Assembly: GCA_019009955.1 (NCBI GenBank)
Contig: CM032229.1
Span: forward strand, 192,400,001 to 192,464,000
Length of the DNA: 64,000 bases
DNA from: Riptortus pedestris
Lineage: Eukaryota; Arthropoda; Insecta; Hemiptera; Alydidae
Reading direction: 5' to 3'
Shown here: in pieces, positions 11,128 through 22,213 of the stretch
Position numbering within the stretch: position 1 is the stretch's first letter
Layout of the letters: every line of letters starts with the position of its first letter
The notes under the pieces: generated by a model
What the model was told of the DNA's origin: nothing
Databases searched by the model: none
Seen by the model: the letters and a program-made list of their open reading frames with translations, nothing else
Translations under genes and position numbers: made by a program

Positions 11128-11951
11128 AAAAAAGTTCGTCATCCAAGGGCTGCATGAACTAAGCAGATTTCTGACGCGAAGGTTTACAATAGATAAATAT
11201 ATATACTAGCAACACTACCGTGAATGTTAGGTGAATAAATACAAACGGTATTGGAAAATCTGTCAGCCACTTTACAATACAAGTTACTAATCTCTACAAC
11301 GGAAAGCGGCTGAATTGTAAACAAACAGCCCAGCCAACCTTGTAGCGCTGAATAGATAGGTAGACCGGAAAGTCAAACAATTAATGAAATTCATCTGAAT
11401 TTTATTGAAAACAATTTACTAAAGCTAATGCTGTAATTTGTAATGAATCAGAACCTGTTTTACCTACTCTTATTTTAGTAATACAAGAATAAAAGAGGGG
11501 GGGGGGGCAACAGAACGTATTTGCATATATCTCAAAAAATTAAAAGTTCAATGAAAACTATATTCGGTATAACCTTGTACTGAAGTGGTTCATAATACAA
11601 CTACTTATTGTCAATATGACATCAGCAGAAGTGGGGGTTTGTTGTAGGCTCAAACCTGAAAAATGCTAATATCTCAATTAATATTCAAGATAGAGAACAA
11701 ATGTATATAGCAATATTTATAGTAAATTTAATTTGCAATAAGATTGGTTCTATAGAATTTTTCGATCCGACGTACAGTAATGGAGATATTTCGAATTTTC
11801 AAAAATCCCCACTTAACCCCCCCCCCCCCCACCCACAGGTCCAATTTCAGCAATTAACGAACTTGATCTTTCATTTCGCATAAAACGAATAAATGAATAT
11901 ACGAGTTTCGTAACGATCAGACAAAAATTACGACCGCTATAGCGTTAAAAG

Positions 11952-12004
<53 letters not shown>

Positions 12005-12114
12005 GTAAAATTTTGAACGGACCTCATTTTCGTCTCCTGGGTATGATTGATGGACATTGTAAGACATTTTTCGAAAATCGCCTCATATACAGCCTTAAGG
12101 GAAATCTGCTAAAA
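11128..12114 (+). mobile_element. Family A, full-length long form
   Basis: It begins AAAAAGTTCGTCATCCAAGG (diverged 5' end) and ends CTTAAGGGAAATCTGCTAAA. The element is about 985 bp with poly-G at 11496-11507, a C run at 11818-11830 and (TA)n at 11957-11998. It contains the TTCATCTGAATTTTATTGAA and TTGTAATGAATCAGA blocks seen in the long subfamily only. Confidence 0.82.
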
Positions 12115-12418
12115 ATAAAAGTAAAAAAAATGAATGCTGAAAACATGAGTATAGAATAAGCATTATTCCTTTATACAAGTTGAATGTAAGGGAATGGTTG
12201 TAGCTGGGTATTGCAGTTGTAGGTGCATTGGTGTATTCATTAGTGTATTAATTACTGGCAACTCTGTTATGCAGCTGAATAGAGATGCATTGTATGCATA
12301 TATGCATCGACAAAAGGAGCTACAATTAGCCGCTGCTATAGCTACGCATAAAGCCAATTAGCTTTTCAATTATTAACAACTTATTCAGCCGTTACTATGG
12401 TAATGTTAGTATATATAG

Positions 12419-13127
12419 TGTTGCGAAAATTAAATACATGAATAATCCTTCAGAGAGAGAGTTGCGTATTTGGGAAGTGCGAGATAGATCAAATAGACCG
12501 ACAGAAAGTCCTGTCCCCTTATAGACTCGTCCAGCCTAGCGTCGAAGGAACCAGACAATTCCCCTTTGATGTATGCCGACAACCTATATAAGAACAGCGA
12601 GCCGCGATCGAGTCAGTTTTATGCTCAGCGATCTTGATGGTCACATCAGTGCTACAGTGCGACTTAGTGCAGTGCGGTAAAGTGTTTTTAGAAGAAGAAC
12701 AGTGTTTTGCCGTGACTGTAAGTAACAGTTTAGTGCCGTGACTGTAAGTAACAGTTTAGTGCCGTGACTGTAAGTAACAGTTTAGTGCCGTGACTGTAAG
12801 TAACAGTTTAGTGCCGTGTTTAAGACAGTGCAGTGCCGCGAAGTAAAGGACAGTGAAGTGCCGCGAAGTCAAGGACAGTGCAGTGCCGTCTTGTTGTGAA
12901 TTTCAGTGACTGTGAGTGAATTGTTGGACTGTGTAATCTGAAGAACAGTGACGTTATCAGTGTATACTGTGAGTTGTAATTAAGAATAATTACCAAGTGT
13001 ATTGTGCATTGTGAAATAAATTGTGCAGTGATAAAAACTGTGAAACTTGCGAGTATTTAATTTTGCAATCCAAAAGAACTCTTATTAAAAACGTTTATTA
13101 CTGGTTTTGGTAATAAAAAACGTAACA
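12419..13127 (+). mobile_element. Gypsy-type LTR with 26-bp internal repeats
   Basis: It starts TGTTGCGAAAATTAAATAC and ends CGTAACA, 709 bp. CTATATAAG (about 12584) and a TCAGT initiator follow. Four exact 26-bp units beginning GCCGTGACTGTAAGTAACAG start at 12709, 12735, 12761 and 12787. AATAAATTGTGCAGTGATAA marks the 3' part. I see no convincing target duplication. The 300 bases before it (12115-12418) are unassigned; they could be internal sequence of this element. Confidence 0.88.
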
Positions 13128-13339
13128 ATATCAAATAGAATATTCAGCAGCTTTATTGTTCTTCTATGATTTACTTCTAAAAATCATTGCTATTTTATAG
13201 ACCAATATTTTTTTTATATATTTCATTACGAGACAAAGGGTCCATTTTTATAAAAACAACTACTACTTTCAGTCCACATTCTTAAGAATCTCTCCCTTCC
13301 ATAAATTCCAAGCGTTTAGTAGCAAATCTTTCGGAACAT

Positions 13340-13765
13340 GATCTTCAATTAAAAATTCCGTCACAATTATCACAATCAAATTCCCCCCGCACTTGCTGGT
13401 ATAACACACATGTGATCACATCTAACTGCACATTCTCTATTCAATTGAAAAGGTTGAGTAGAAGGGAGTGCGGGGGGGGGGAGGAGGTACTGAAGGATGA
13501 AAACAAGAAAGCACCATTAACTAACTGCATGACAAGTTACAAAATAAATGCTTGAACAACAATTCTTTATCATGAATGATTTAGCATGATTGGTTTTTAA
13601 AACATTTCACGATCCGACTCATAATAACAGAAATGTTTTGAATTTTCCAGTCCCCCCCCCCTATAATTCCACTATTCCATGTCCGAATTCAACCACTAAC
13701 AAATACGAACTTTACTGTTGACAGAAAAATAAAATACCGAGTATGGTACAGATCAAATAAACTCG
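13340..13765 (+). mobile_element. Family A, diverged subfamily, truncated
   Basis: ATTCCGTCACAATTATC may be a decayed 5' end. The body shows TGCTGGTATAACACACATGT, a G9 run (about 13471), CGATCCGACTCATAATAACAG, a C9 run at 13654-13662 and AAATACCGAGTATGGTA. The same TGGTATAACACACA variant occurs at 21816, so it defines a subfamily. The 3' end is missing. Confidence 0.65.
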
Positions 13766-13807
13766 TTTTATGTTTTCTATAATGGCAACTACAGCATGAT
13801 CTGCAAC

Positions 13808-14582
13808 TAAAAGGTCCGTCACGCAGGGGCTGCGTAAACTAAGCAGATTTCCCACGCGAAGGTTTACAATAGTTAAATATACATACAGGTAACACAACCG
13901 TGAATGCTCAATAAATGCACAATACATGGCTGAATTGTAAACAAACAGGCAAGCCAACCTCGTAGCGCTGCATAGATAGACAAGAAATACAAACAATTAA
14001 TTAAATATATCTGTATATAACATCTTAATATTATTAAAAACAATTTACTAAAGCTAGTGCTGTAATTTGTAATGAATCAGAATCAGTTTTATCTCAATCA
14101 CTCAAATTTTATTAATCCAAAAACAAAAGAAGAGGGGGGGGGTCAACAGAACGTATTTGCATATATCTCACAAAGTAAAGTTCAATGAAAACAATATTTG
14201 GTATTTAGGCATCAATTAATATCTTTTATTCTATAACAGAGCATTATTAATGTAACACAAGTAGAAGTGGGGGTTTGCTGAAGGCTGAAAACTGAATATT
14301 GCAAATATCTCGGTTAATATTCAAGATAGAGAATAAATGTATATGACATTATTTATAGTGCATTTAATTTTCAATAAGATTGATTCTATACACTTTTTCG
14401 ATCCGACTTATAGTAACGGAGATATTTCGAATTTTCAAAATTCTCCCCCTCTAAACCCCCCCCCCTCCTCCTGGTCCGATTTCAGCCGTTAACGAACTTG
14501 ATCTTTCTTTTTACATGAAACGACTAAATATTGAGTTTAGTAGCGACACAAACAAAATTTGCGACCGCTAGAGCGGTAACAG

Positions 14583-14638
<56 letters not shown>

Positions 14639-14761
14639 TTGAACGGACCTCATTTTCGCCATCTCCTAGGAAGGATCGATGGACATTTGAAGAAAAAATT
14701 CGAAAATCCCGTCACGAGTACAACCTCAATAGCTTATTTCCCTTAAGAGAAATCTGCTAAA
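13808..14761 (+). mobile_element. Family A, full-length long form
   Basis: It starts AAAAGGTCCGTCACGCAGGG and ends CCCTTAAGAGAAATCTGCTA, about 950 bp. Landmarks are a G8 run at 14132, GTAGAAGTGGGGGTTTGCTG, AATATCTCGGTTAATATTCA, a C-rich block near 14450-14470, CCGCTAGAGCGGTAACAG and (TA)n at 14588-14635. The body parallels the 11128 copy throughout. 14762-15660 has no identifiable element. Confidence 0.88.
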
Positions 14762-15662
14762 TCGAGATGAGTGTTGGGAGAAACTGACAGGAAAGCAGAG
14801 TTTCCCATCTCCCATATAATACATCATATTGCATTATATACGTTTTGTTACTTCCGTATAAAAAAATAGAAATGCCATTTTTAGAATTGACTCATCGCAT
14901 TCTTTTTACAACACTCCAACCTTCTCTGATTTGATATTTAGTTTTCCATGAATACCGTAAATACCGAATTTGTCAAAGATCGATCGAAAATTGCCCTGGA
15001 GCAGTAAGAGACAAGTATGTATGAGAAACTTCTACAGGTGTTTCTACACACCAAAAGAAACAAAATTGTTCATATGATGAATGTTCATATTCCTAATAGT
15101 ATTGGGGAAAATTTCCATATTATTTACTTATTTATTTATTATTACGATTTTTCAATGTATACATGTTTTATTCAGCAGGTAGATAATCGCTACTGGATGT
15201 TTTCTGGCTGTCATTTTGAAGGGCATTAAATTCTCTTTAATAATCGTTTATGTTTATATGCAAACAACTCGGTTTTACAAATAGTTTTAAGAGAATCTGA
15301 AAAAAATATATAATTAATTAAAAATCCCTTTATTTTGAAATCTCCGAAACCATCCTCTGAACCAACATAGAACTTTTACATTTTAAGAAAAACTTCTTCG
15401 GCCAATATGCTTTTTAACAAAACAATCAAATTCCGAAGAACGTGTGCTGGAAAACAGCCAATTTATTTTAAAAACAACGGCCATATACGGTACAGTTTGG
15501 CTTTCTTATTGTTATCCTTCAATCAAATTGCTTGCTAAAGAACCCGAACTACTTTTTTTTTCTTTTATTTTAATTATGTTTGTTTCAAATTCATGCCTAA
15601 AAAAAACGTTCTTTTACAAAAAGAAAAAAAAATCCTAATCAGAAGAAATAGGTAATAAATTA

Positions 15663-15668
15663 TATATT

Positions 15669-15723
<55 letters not shown>

Positions 15724-15857
15724 GTACGGACCTCTTTTAGCAGATTTCCCTCAAGCGAAATCAACTATTGAGGTCGTACTAATGACGCGATCCTTGAAAT
15801 TATTCTTCAAATATTTATCCGTACCTAGATGACGAAAATGAGGTCCAAACAAAACTT

Positions 15858-15902
<45 letters not shown>

Positions 15903-16150
15903 ATCTCGCCCGGCGGGGAGAGATTTCTTATTACTCTTTGTATTTATACACTTAATATTGACGGTGGTGTTATGCTAGCAGTATGTAGTTTTATCTATTG
16001 TTAAACTTCATGAGGGAAATCTGCTTAGTTTACGCAACCCCTGGTTGAAGGATTATATTTCGTCATCTTCTTTTGTAGGATCGATCGACGTGTTTCGAAT
16101 ATCGCGCCAAGAGCACGACGTCAATAGCCGATTTCCTTTGAGAGAAACGT
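15663..16150 (+). mobile_element. Family A copy split by another family A copy
   Basis: The (TA)n core (15663-15719) and ATTTTGTACGGACCTC stop at about 15734. After an inserted minus-strand copy, the same sentence resumes at about 16056 as TTTCGTCATCTTCTTTTGTAGG and continues to TTTCCTTTGAGAGAAACGTG. So the outer copy was cut within CCTCATTTTCGTC. Confidence 0.7.
15735..16053 (-). mobile_element. Family A, internally deleted, nested in family A
   Basis: It begins TTTTAGCAGATTTCCCTCAA, has its own (TA)n at 15865-15901, then jumps straight to TTTATACACTTAATATTGAC and GGGAAATCTGCTTAG. It ends with a decayed GCAACCCCTGGTTGAAGGA. The whole central block, including the C-rich run, is deleted, leaving about 320 bp. 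Confidence 0.72.
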
Positions 16151-16616
16151 GGAAAAATAATTTTCTTATTGCAGAATGTTTGATGGGATATGAGTGGGTG
16201 ATTTTTCACGTAGCAGGCGGTTGAAATAGAAGGATTTCCCTGAGAATACATATATCTGGGGGGTTCGGTGGCGTGTGAAGTAGGGGAGCCATATTTCTCC
16301 CCCCGGGGGTGGGTGTAGGGGATGTTTTCTTTTACACATATTGATAAACGATCTACTGTAGACAATTTAATAGGGCCATCCATATGTGGGCCGATATTGT
16401 TTCTTCAGTAATACACCGCTGCTTATACTCCATAAATCTCCTTCAATCTTATACAAAGATTCACACTCAATTTGATACGAATTTCATTATCAGATCCACC
16501 GCCATCTTTCTTCTGATCACAAATATTCAGAGAAACGGACCTCGATTCTCAGTATGTGTTAGGGTATTCTTGTTTCGTCTAATACATGTTCCCATACTCA
16601 ACACAATAATCTCCTT

Positions 16617-16750
16617 ACTTTTAGCAGATTTGCCTCAAGGGAACGTACTCATAACGCGATCTTCGAAAAAAATGTCGTCAAATGTCCATCGATCCTACCT
16701 AGTAGATGACGAAAATAAGGTCCGTTCAAAACTGTATATATATATTATTG
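16617..16750 (-). mobile_element. Family A 3' block
   Basis: It runs from TTTTAGCAGATTTGCCTCAA to AAGGTCCGTTCAAAACTGTA and a very short TA tract, where a Penelope-like element begins. 16151-16616 holds nothing identified. Confidence 0.75.
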
Positions 16751-16759
16751 TCATACCTC

Positions 16760-17990
16760 TCGGTGGAGACCGTCTTCATTGGCTGATGGTTGAGTACCGC
16801 TGGCAAGCGCTTTCGATGCGATGGCATCATCTTCAAGCCTGTTGATAGTGTACTGAGTTGGTTGTCCGTCAGTCAGTGGGTTTTATGCTCTGTTCGCCGT
16901 ATTAGTTGTTTACGTTTAGTCCAGATCTGTTTACTTACCACTAAGATCTGTCAAACGAGGGATGTTGATGTTCTGGTAAATTGTTTTCGTGTGGTGGGTT
17001 GTTTACGTTTTAAATCGAGATCTGTTTACTTACCACTCAGATCTGTCAACGGGTTGTGTTAGTGTTCAGGTAAATTGTTATGTGTGGTGGTTTGTTAACG
17101 TTTTATTAGATCTGTTTACTTACTATTAAGAACTGTCACACGAGGTGCGTTTAAACTAGTGTTCAGGTAAATTGTGGTTCGCCATCCACCTGAACGACCA
17201 TTGCCACGACCCGACGAGTATAGCCGACAGCATGAAACTTCTACACCGACAAACGAAAGGCCGACGATTGGATATACTAGAGAATATGGAGATATACAAA
17301 CAACGGACATTCAACGGAGACATCATCAATGAACAGCTCAACACTAGCTCGGACACGATCTTCAGACCACTACAACTTCTTAAAAGGAATAATAAACGGA
17401 ATACGCCAACGGACGGACTCACGCAGGATTACCAACAGGTAAAGGGACGACGCAGGTAGTTCCATATAGTATTTAATCATTTATTTATTCATTTTTCTAT
17501 GATACATAATTTTTAATGTATAATAACAATGACACAAATATTACATTATACCCGTATCTACATATCATATGTATTACACCAGACCACCATACACATTAAC
17601 ACTAGAAATGTAAACACCCATACGGATGAGGACAATGACCCACTACACGATAACAATTTACCTGAACACTAGTTTAAACACACCTCGTTTGACAGATCTG
17701 AGTGGTAAGTAAACAGATCTCGATTTAAAACATAAACAACCCACCACATGAAAACAATTTACCTGAACATCAAGATCCCTCGTTTGACAGATCTTAGTGG
17801 TAAGTAAACAGATCTGGACTAAACGTAAACAACTAATACGGTGAACAGAGCATAAAACCCACTGACTGACGGACAACCAACTCAGTACAACTATCAACAG
17901 GCTTGAAGATGATGCCATCGCATCTATAGCACAATGCCAGCGGTACTCAACCATCAGCCAGTGACGACGGTCTCCACCGACAGCTATGAC
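16760..17990 (+). mobile_element. Penelope-like element with inverted terminal repeats
   Basis: Left arm 16762-17165 and right arm 17640-17987 are reverse complements over most of their length (for example GGAGACCGTCTTCATTGGCT against its inverse near 17965). Each arm holds tandem units of about 92 bp with TTTACTTACCACTAAGATCT: three in the left arm, two in the right. Between them is an endonuclease fragment reading in the plus direction. Inverted terminal repeats around a GIY-YIG C-terminus fit a truncated Penelope-like element. The RT domain is absent. Confidence 0.75.
17172..17459 (+). CDS. Penelope-like GIY-YIG endonuclease C-terminus (partial)
   Basis: The open frame reads FAIHLNDHCHDPTSIADSM, LLHRQTKGRRLDILENMEIY and LNTSSDTIFRPL. 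The N-x-H, 'LxxLExxEIYK' and LN-Q patterns are those at the end of the GIY-YIG domain in Penelope-like elements. The frame is open for 95 codons, ending TAG at 17457-17459. The catalytic GIY and YIG segments are not in this fragment, so it would not be active alone. Confidence 0.65.
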   Translation: MWFAIHLNDHCHDPTSIADSMKLLHRQTKGRRLDILENMEIYKQRTFNGDIINEQLNTSSDTIFRPLQLLKRNNKRNTPTDGLTQDYQQVKGRRR

Positions 17991-18039
17991 AACAGTATCA
18001 TTTATATTGGCGGTTCTAACCCTTTATTTGAATTACCAT

Positions 18040-18271
18040 ATATATATATGTTTGTCTGTTCCCACTCTAGCGGTTGCAAGTTTGGTTTAAATGGGATAGC
18101 CACTAAAGAGGTGGCAACTAAGCCTTGAAACATGTAGGGCAGCTTCATTAAAGTTTGCACCAAAAAAAAAAAGTTTTTTATTCGAGACCCTTGCCGTAAA
18201 ATATGAAGAATATATAAAACATATTGAGTCCAGAATAAGAAGATACGATTTTGATATTTTGGTGACGATCA

Positions 18272-18346
<75 letters not shown>
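18040..18346 (+). repeat. Dispersed repeat G plus (TA)n
   Basis: 18091-18250 (GATAGCCACTAAAGAGGTGG ... AGTCCAGAATAAGAAGA) matches 59866-60010. It has been placed between TCTAGCGGTTGCAAGTTTGG and TGGTGACGATCAAACAACAA, both family A core sequences, so a family A copy may be split here. (TA)n spans 18281-18346. Confidence 0.6.
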
Positions 18347-18351
<5 letters not shown>

Positions 18352-18999
18352 CAAAAACTATATTCATGAATAATTAAGCAGAGACATCACATATTTAAGA
18401 AGTACGAAGGAGATGAAAGGAACCGACCGATGGAAGGACTATTGGCGCCCGAGGTGTCTACCAGCGCCGGGTCTGTTCTAGGCAACGTGTCTAGTCCCAT
18501 CTGAGCATTCTGTTTGATGTTTGCCGACAAGCTATAAAGGGAGCCCAGCCCGCGCCGACAGTTAGTTTGTTCTTCAAGTGATGAACAGTGCGTCCAGTGC
18601 AGCTTTAGTGAACAGTGCGTTTTAGTTGCAGTGCGGTGATTTATGTGAAGAACTGTGTTGTATCGTGATTATTTAAAGAACAGTATAGTGTCGTGTTTAT
18701 GTAAAGGACAGTACAGTGCCGTTATCTTTGCGAAGATCAGTGCAGTGCCGTGTTTTTGTGAACTTCAACTTCAGTGATCGTGAGTTGTTGGACAGTGCAA
18801 GAAGAAGAACAGTGAAGCTATGAGCAATAACATTAGTTCATACTGTGAGTAGTAGTTAAGAATAATTAACCAAGTGTGTAGTGCATTGTCAAATAAATTG
18901 TGCAATGATAAAAACTCTAAAGCTTGTGTGTTTAATTTTTACAATCCAAAATAACTCTAATAAACAACGTTTATAATTATTCTTGTAATAAATGTAACA
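18347..18999 (+). mobile_element. Gypsy-type LTR inserted at a (TA)n tract
   Basis: It begins TGTTGCAAAAACTATATTCA and ends AATGTAACA, 653 bp. GCTATAAAGGGAGCC is the TATA region and CAGTTAGTTTG the start region. It borders a TA tract on the left. The internal part carries the AGTGCAGTGCCGTG motif several times. No coding sequence is attached. 19000-19830 contains no recognised element. Confidence 0.85.
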
Positions 19000-19831
19000 C
19001 TATTAATTGCATCAAAAGCATGTTCGCCAAATATTTTGAACGCTTTATTATATTTTAAAAATATCTTGTCTTCTTCCATTGGAAATTTTCCTTTTTGTCG
19101 TTCAGTGTCTTGTAATGGCGATATTTGCAGTAGGTATGTTTAACTGTCATATATTTCAATTGTGTCCCGTATATATATAGGAGACACTGTAGGTGTTTCT
19201 AATCAATCTATATTCTCTGATAAAAATAATACTAAATTGACAGGGTTGAGGGCTAACAAATTCTCAAAAGGGATTGGAAAGGAAATACAAAGAGCTAGTA
19301 TTTAAATAAAGGCGATAAATCTGAACTGATTGGAAGGCTTCTTGCAATAAATGGTGATTTATTTGGTTGAAGGAGAATAGAATAGGCCAGCGATGGAGAT
19401 GTAAGGGAAGAAGGAACAAGGCAAAAAACGACCACCGATCAATGCCTCCGGACACATTCAGCCGCTATTATTAACGACTCAGGACAAAGCAAGTCCATAT
19501 TTGAAAGACTGCTTCAATTGAGCTTAGCCCTCGAATGCGGCTCAAGATCAAAGCTATATCAAATGCAGCGGCACACATCAAAGGACCGCGATTGCAATAA
19601 TGGACTTGGGATATTTTCACTCACATTGTCTCCAGAAGGGCTTCATTAGAGGCAGCCCCTTTTCAAATTTTTAACATCAAACTTCCACGATTAGAAAAGT
19701 TTAACCTTTTCTAAAATAAAAGCGTAATTACATTCTTTTGAAATAAAAACTTATAATGGGCGGATTTTAACTATCCCTTCGGAGGGCTGCTTTAAACTTA
19801 ATCAGCACAATTTTTAACACATTTCCTTCAA

Positions 19832-20022
19832 ATCAAATAAAGTCGCTGACGCAGGGGCTGCGTTAGCTAAGCAGATTTCCCACGTGTTGCTACACTGGTG
19901 AACTCATCCCTCCACACATTCTGAAAACCAGAAAATGACGATTAACTCGGTCGATATTTGAGCTACGGAAATGATTTTCAAGAAGTGATTTTACCCCTTC
20001 AAATCATAGTTCCGCATGAACA
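19832..20022 (+). mobile_element. Family A 5' fragment
   Basis: It starts AAAGTCGCTGACGCAGGGGC and keeps CTAAGCAGATTTCCCACGTG, then a body related to the 21816 subfamily. It is cut where the next copy begins, so the two lie head to tail. Confidence 0.65.
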
Positions 20023-20023
20023 A

Positions 20024-20685
20024 AAAAGTCCGTCACGCAGGGGCTGCGTAAACTAAGCAGATTTCCCCTGTGAAGTTTTACAATAAAGAAATCTGCATAC
20101 TGGTAACACAATATCACCGTGATTAGATATAGAGAAATCTTTCAGTTAATTAAAATAAATACCCAACTGAAACTGCTTCTGAATTGTAAGAATAATTTAT
20201 ATTTTAATAACTCAAATTTCAGTAGTCCAAGAACTAAAGAAGGGGGGGGGTGGCGGATGAACAAAACGTATTTGCATAAATCTCACAAAGTAAGGAAGGT
20301 AAGGTACGGTTAAAAACGCCAGGTTAGAAGAAGCTAGGCCTGAGCCGAGAAATGACGAAGATGGCCGACATAATCCGAACTATACCCCACCACAGACTTC
20401 ATAAAAATGCAAATATCTCGGTTAATATTAAAGACAGAGAATAAATTTATATAACAATATTTATAGTAAATTTAATTTGCAATAAGATTGATTTATACAA
20501 TTTTTCGATCCGATGCATAATAACGGAGATATTTTAAATTTTCGAAAATTCCCCCTCTAAACCCCCCCCTCCCTCTGGGGCGATTTCAGCCATTAACGAA
20601 CTTGATCTGTCTTTTTACATAAAACGGTTAAATATCGAGTTTCGTAACGATAAAACAAAAATTGCGACCGGTAGAGCGTTAACAG

Positions 20686-20751
<66 letters not shown>

Positions 20752-20873
20752 GAACGGACCTCATTTTCGTCATCTCCTGGGTAGGATCGATGGACATTTG
20801 AAGAAAATTTTCGAAAATCGCGTCATGAATACGACCTCAATAGCTTATTTCCCTTAAGGGAAATCTGCTAAAA
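20024..20873 (+). mobile_element. Family A, full length (twin of 60177 copy)
   Basis: It starts AAAAGTCCGTCACGCAGGGG and ends TTAAGGGAAATCTGCTAAAA, about 850 bp, with (TA)n at 20690-20745. It contains a private segment at about 20285-20395 (GGAAGGTAAGGTACGG ... ATGGCCGACATAATCCG) found elsewhere only at 60437-60550. The two copies agree along their whole length with few changes. Confidence 0.92.
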
Positions 20874-20912
20874 ATATTTCTGTGTTACGGATGAACTACT
20901 CAACTTGCAGAC

Positions 20913-21663
20913 CAGTGGTGGCTCGAAGCTAAAATTAGTGCGGGTACTGCTCCAGAAAATTTTTAGTCTTTGTTCTAAAATTGTGTAAAAGAAATCAAAC
21001 ATATATAAAAAGAATGTTTATTCAGAAACTTGATAAAATTCTAAAAGAACAAAATCAAACATTTTTTACTTACTTTAACCTAAATAGTTAAAGTTCAAGC
21101 TTAATCTATTCATTTGAAAATGAAATCCATTCTTTTCCACAGAATGTTGTTGGAAGTGAAGAATATTGTGCACTTGGAGAGAAAAAAAAGACGTCCAATT
21201 CTTCACAAGTTTTTATTTTTTTTATTTTTGAAAAATTGGACGTCTTTTTTTCTCTCCAAGTAAATCCATTCTTCTTGTTTTAATTTGCGCGAAAAGATCA
21301 ATAATTTTCTCCTTCATCTCTGGATGAGAACTGAGGAAATCAGCACGGCAGGGTCGGCACTGCGGGAACGACAGTGCTCTCTGTCCCTTGCAGCCTCGCC
21401 TGGAGCTTCCTGTGTACGCATGCGCACAACAGTCAAACACCTCGCCGCTGGAACTGTGAAGCACACAGTTCCGTAAAAAGATTTTTGTATCTTCTTTCAT
21501 AAGCTGAGGGATGGTTACTGCATTAAGCTTAAGGATTATATATTATACAAGTATAAAGAAAGAATTAAAGAAAAAAGGCTCATTATATTAAATGTTATAG
21601 ATAACATCAAGTGGAAATTGGGGGTGCTGCAGTTCCACAGTGCCTATACGCGAGCCGCCACTA
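20913..21663. mobile_element. Non-autonomous hAT-like element
   Basis: The termini are CAGTGGTGGCTCG (20913) and CGAGCCGCCACTA (to 21663), which are inverted repeats of the hAT form CAGTGG...CCACTG with the last base changed. They are flanked by TTGCAGAC (20905-20912) and TTGCAGAA (21664-21671), an 8-bp duplication with one difference, as expected for hAT. At 21173-21260 a 27-bp inverted repeat (CTTGGAGAGAAAAAAAAGAC and its inverse) forms a hairpin. No transposase was found in the 751 bp. Confidence 0.82.
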
Positions 21664-21815
21664 TTGCAGAAAAAGTTTCAGAAATCTTTTAATTTTCGGG
21701 TTCTCTTGTGAGTAACATGAAGGACGACAGACTGACAGAGAAGAGTTTCCGTTCTGATTTCATTGCTCATAGAGTCGTCTCATAACTGATTAAAGTTGGT
21801 CCCCAACGATGTTAA

Positions 21816-22140
21816 ACAGTCCGTCACGCAGGGGCTGCGTAAACTAAGCAGATTTCTCACTAGCTGGTATAACACACAGCTGGTCTCATATCTCCATATG
21901 TACGGACTGAAACCTGAAAGTAGGAATTACTCGCTCAATATTTGAGTTAATAAAATATACATAGAGCAACAGTTGTAGAGCATCAGTATTTTAACAAGAT
22001 TGCTTCTATAACATTTCTCGGTCCGTCTCATAATAACTATAACCTCTAGGCCCTTCCCGATTTCTACTAATAAGAAATATGATCTTTAGTGTTAACTGAA
22101 ACAGTTAAATACCGTGTATGGCATACGTATATGGGCAACC
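21816..22140 (+). mobile_element. Family A, TGGTATAACACAC subfamily, truncated
   Basis: It starts ACAGTCCGTCACGCAGGGGC and AGCAGATTTCTCACTAGC, and carries CTGGTATAACACACAGCTGG, CTCGGTCCGTCTCATAATAA and ACCGTGTATGGCATACGTAT. The (TA)n core and 3' palindrome are missing. Confidence 0.7.
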
Positions 22141-22213
22141 ACCGGCCAACGAGACATTTTGAAAAACCCAATTAAAAAAAAGAAAAAAAGAAAAAGCAGT
22201 CAGGGGACTGCCG

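Noticed and set aside
12163..12357. Possible envelope-like or membrane fragment just before the LTR at 12419
   Set aside because: A hydrophobic plus-strand frame exists (about 12190-12352), but it is short, has no defining motif, and could be chance. I could not tie it to an LTR element protein.
16063..16845. Open frames of 106 and 153 codons on either strand
   Set aside because: They cross family A fragments and unassigned AT-rich sequence and have no domain or recognisable motif.
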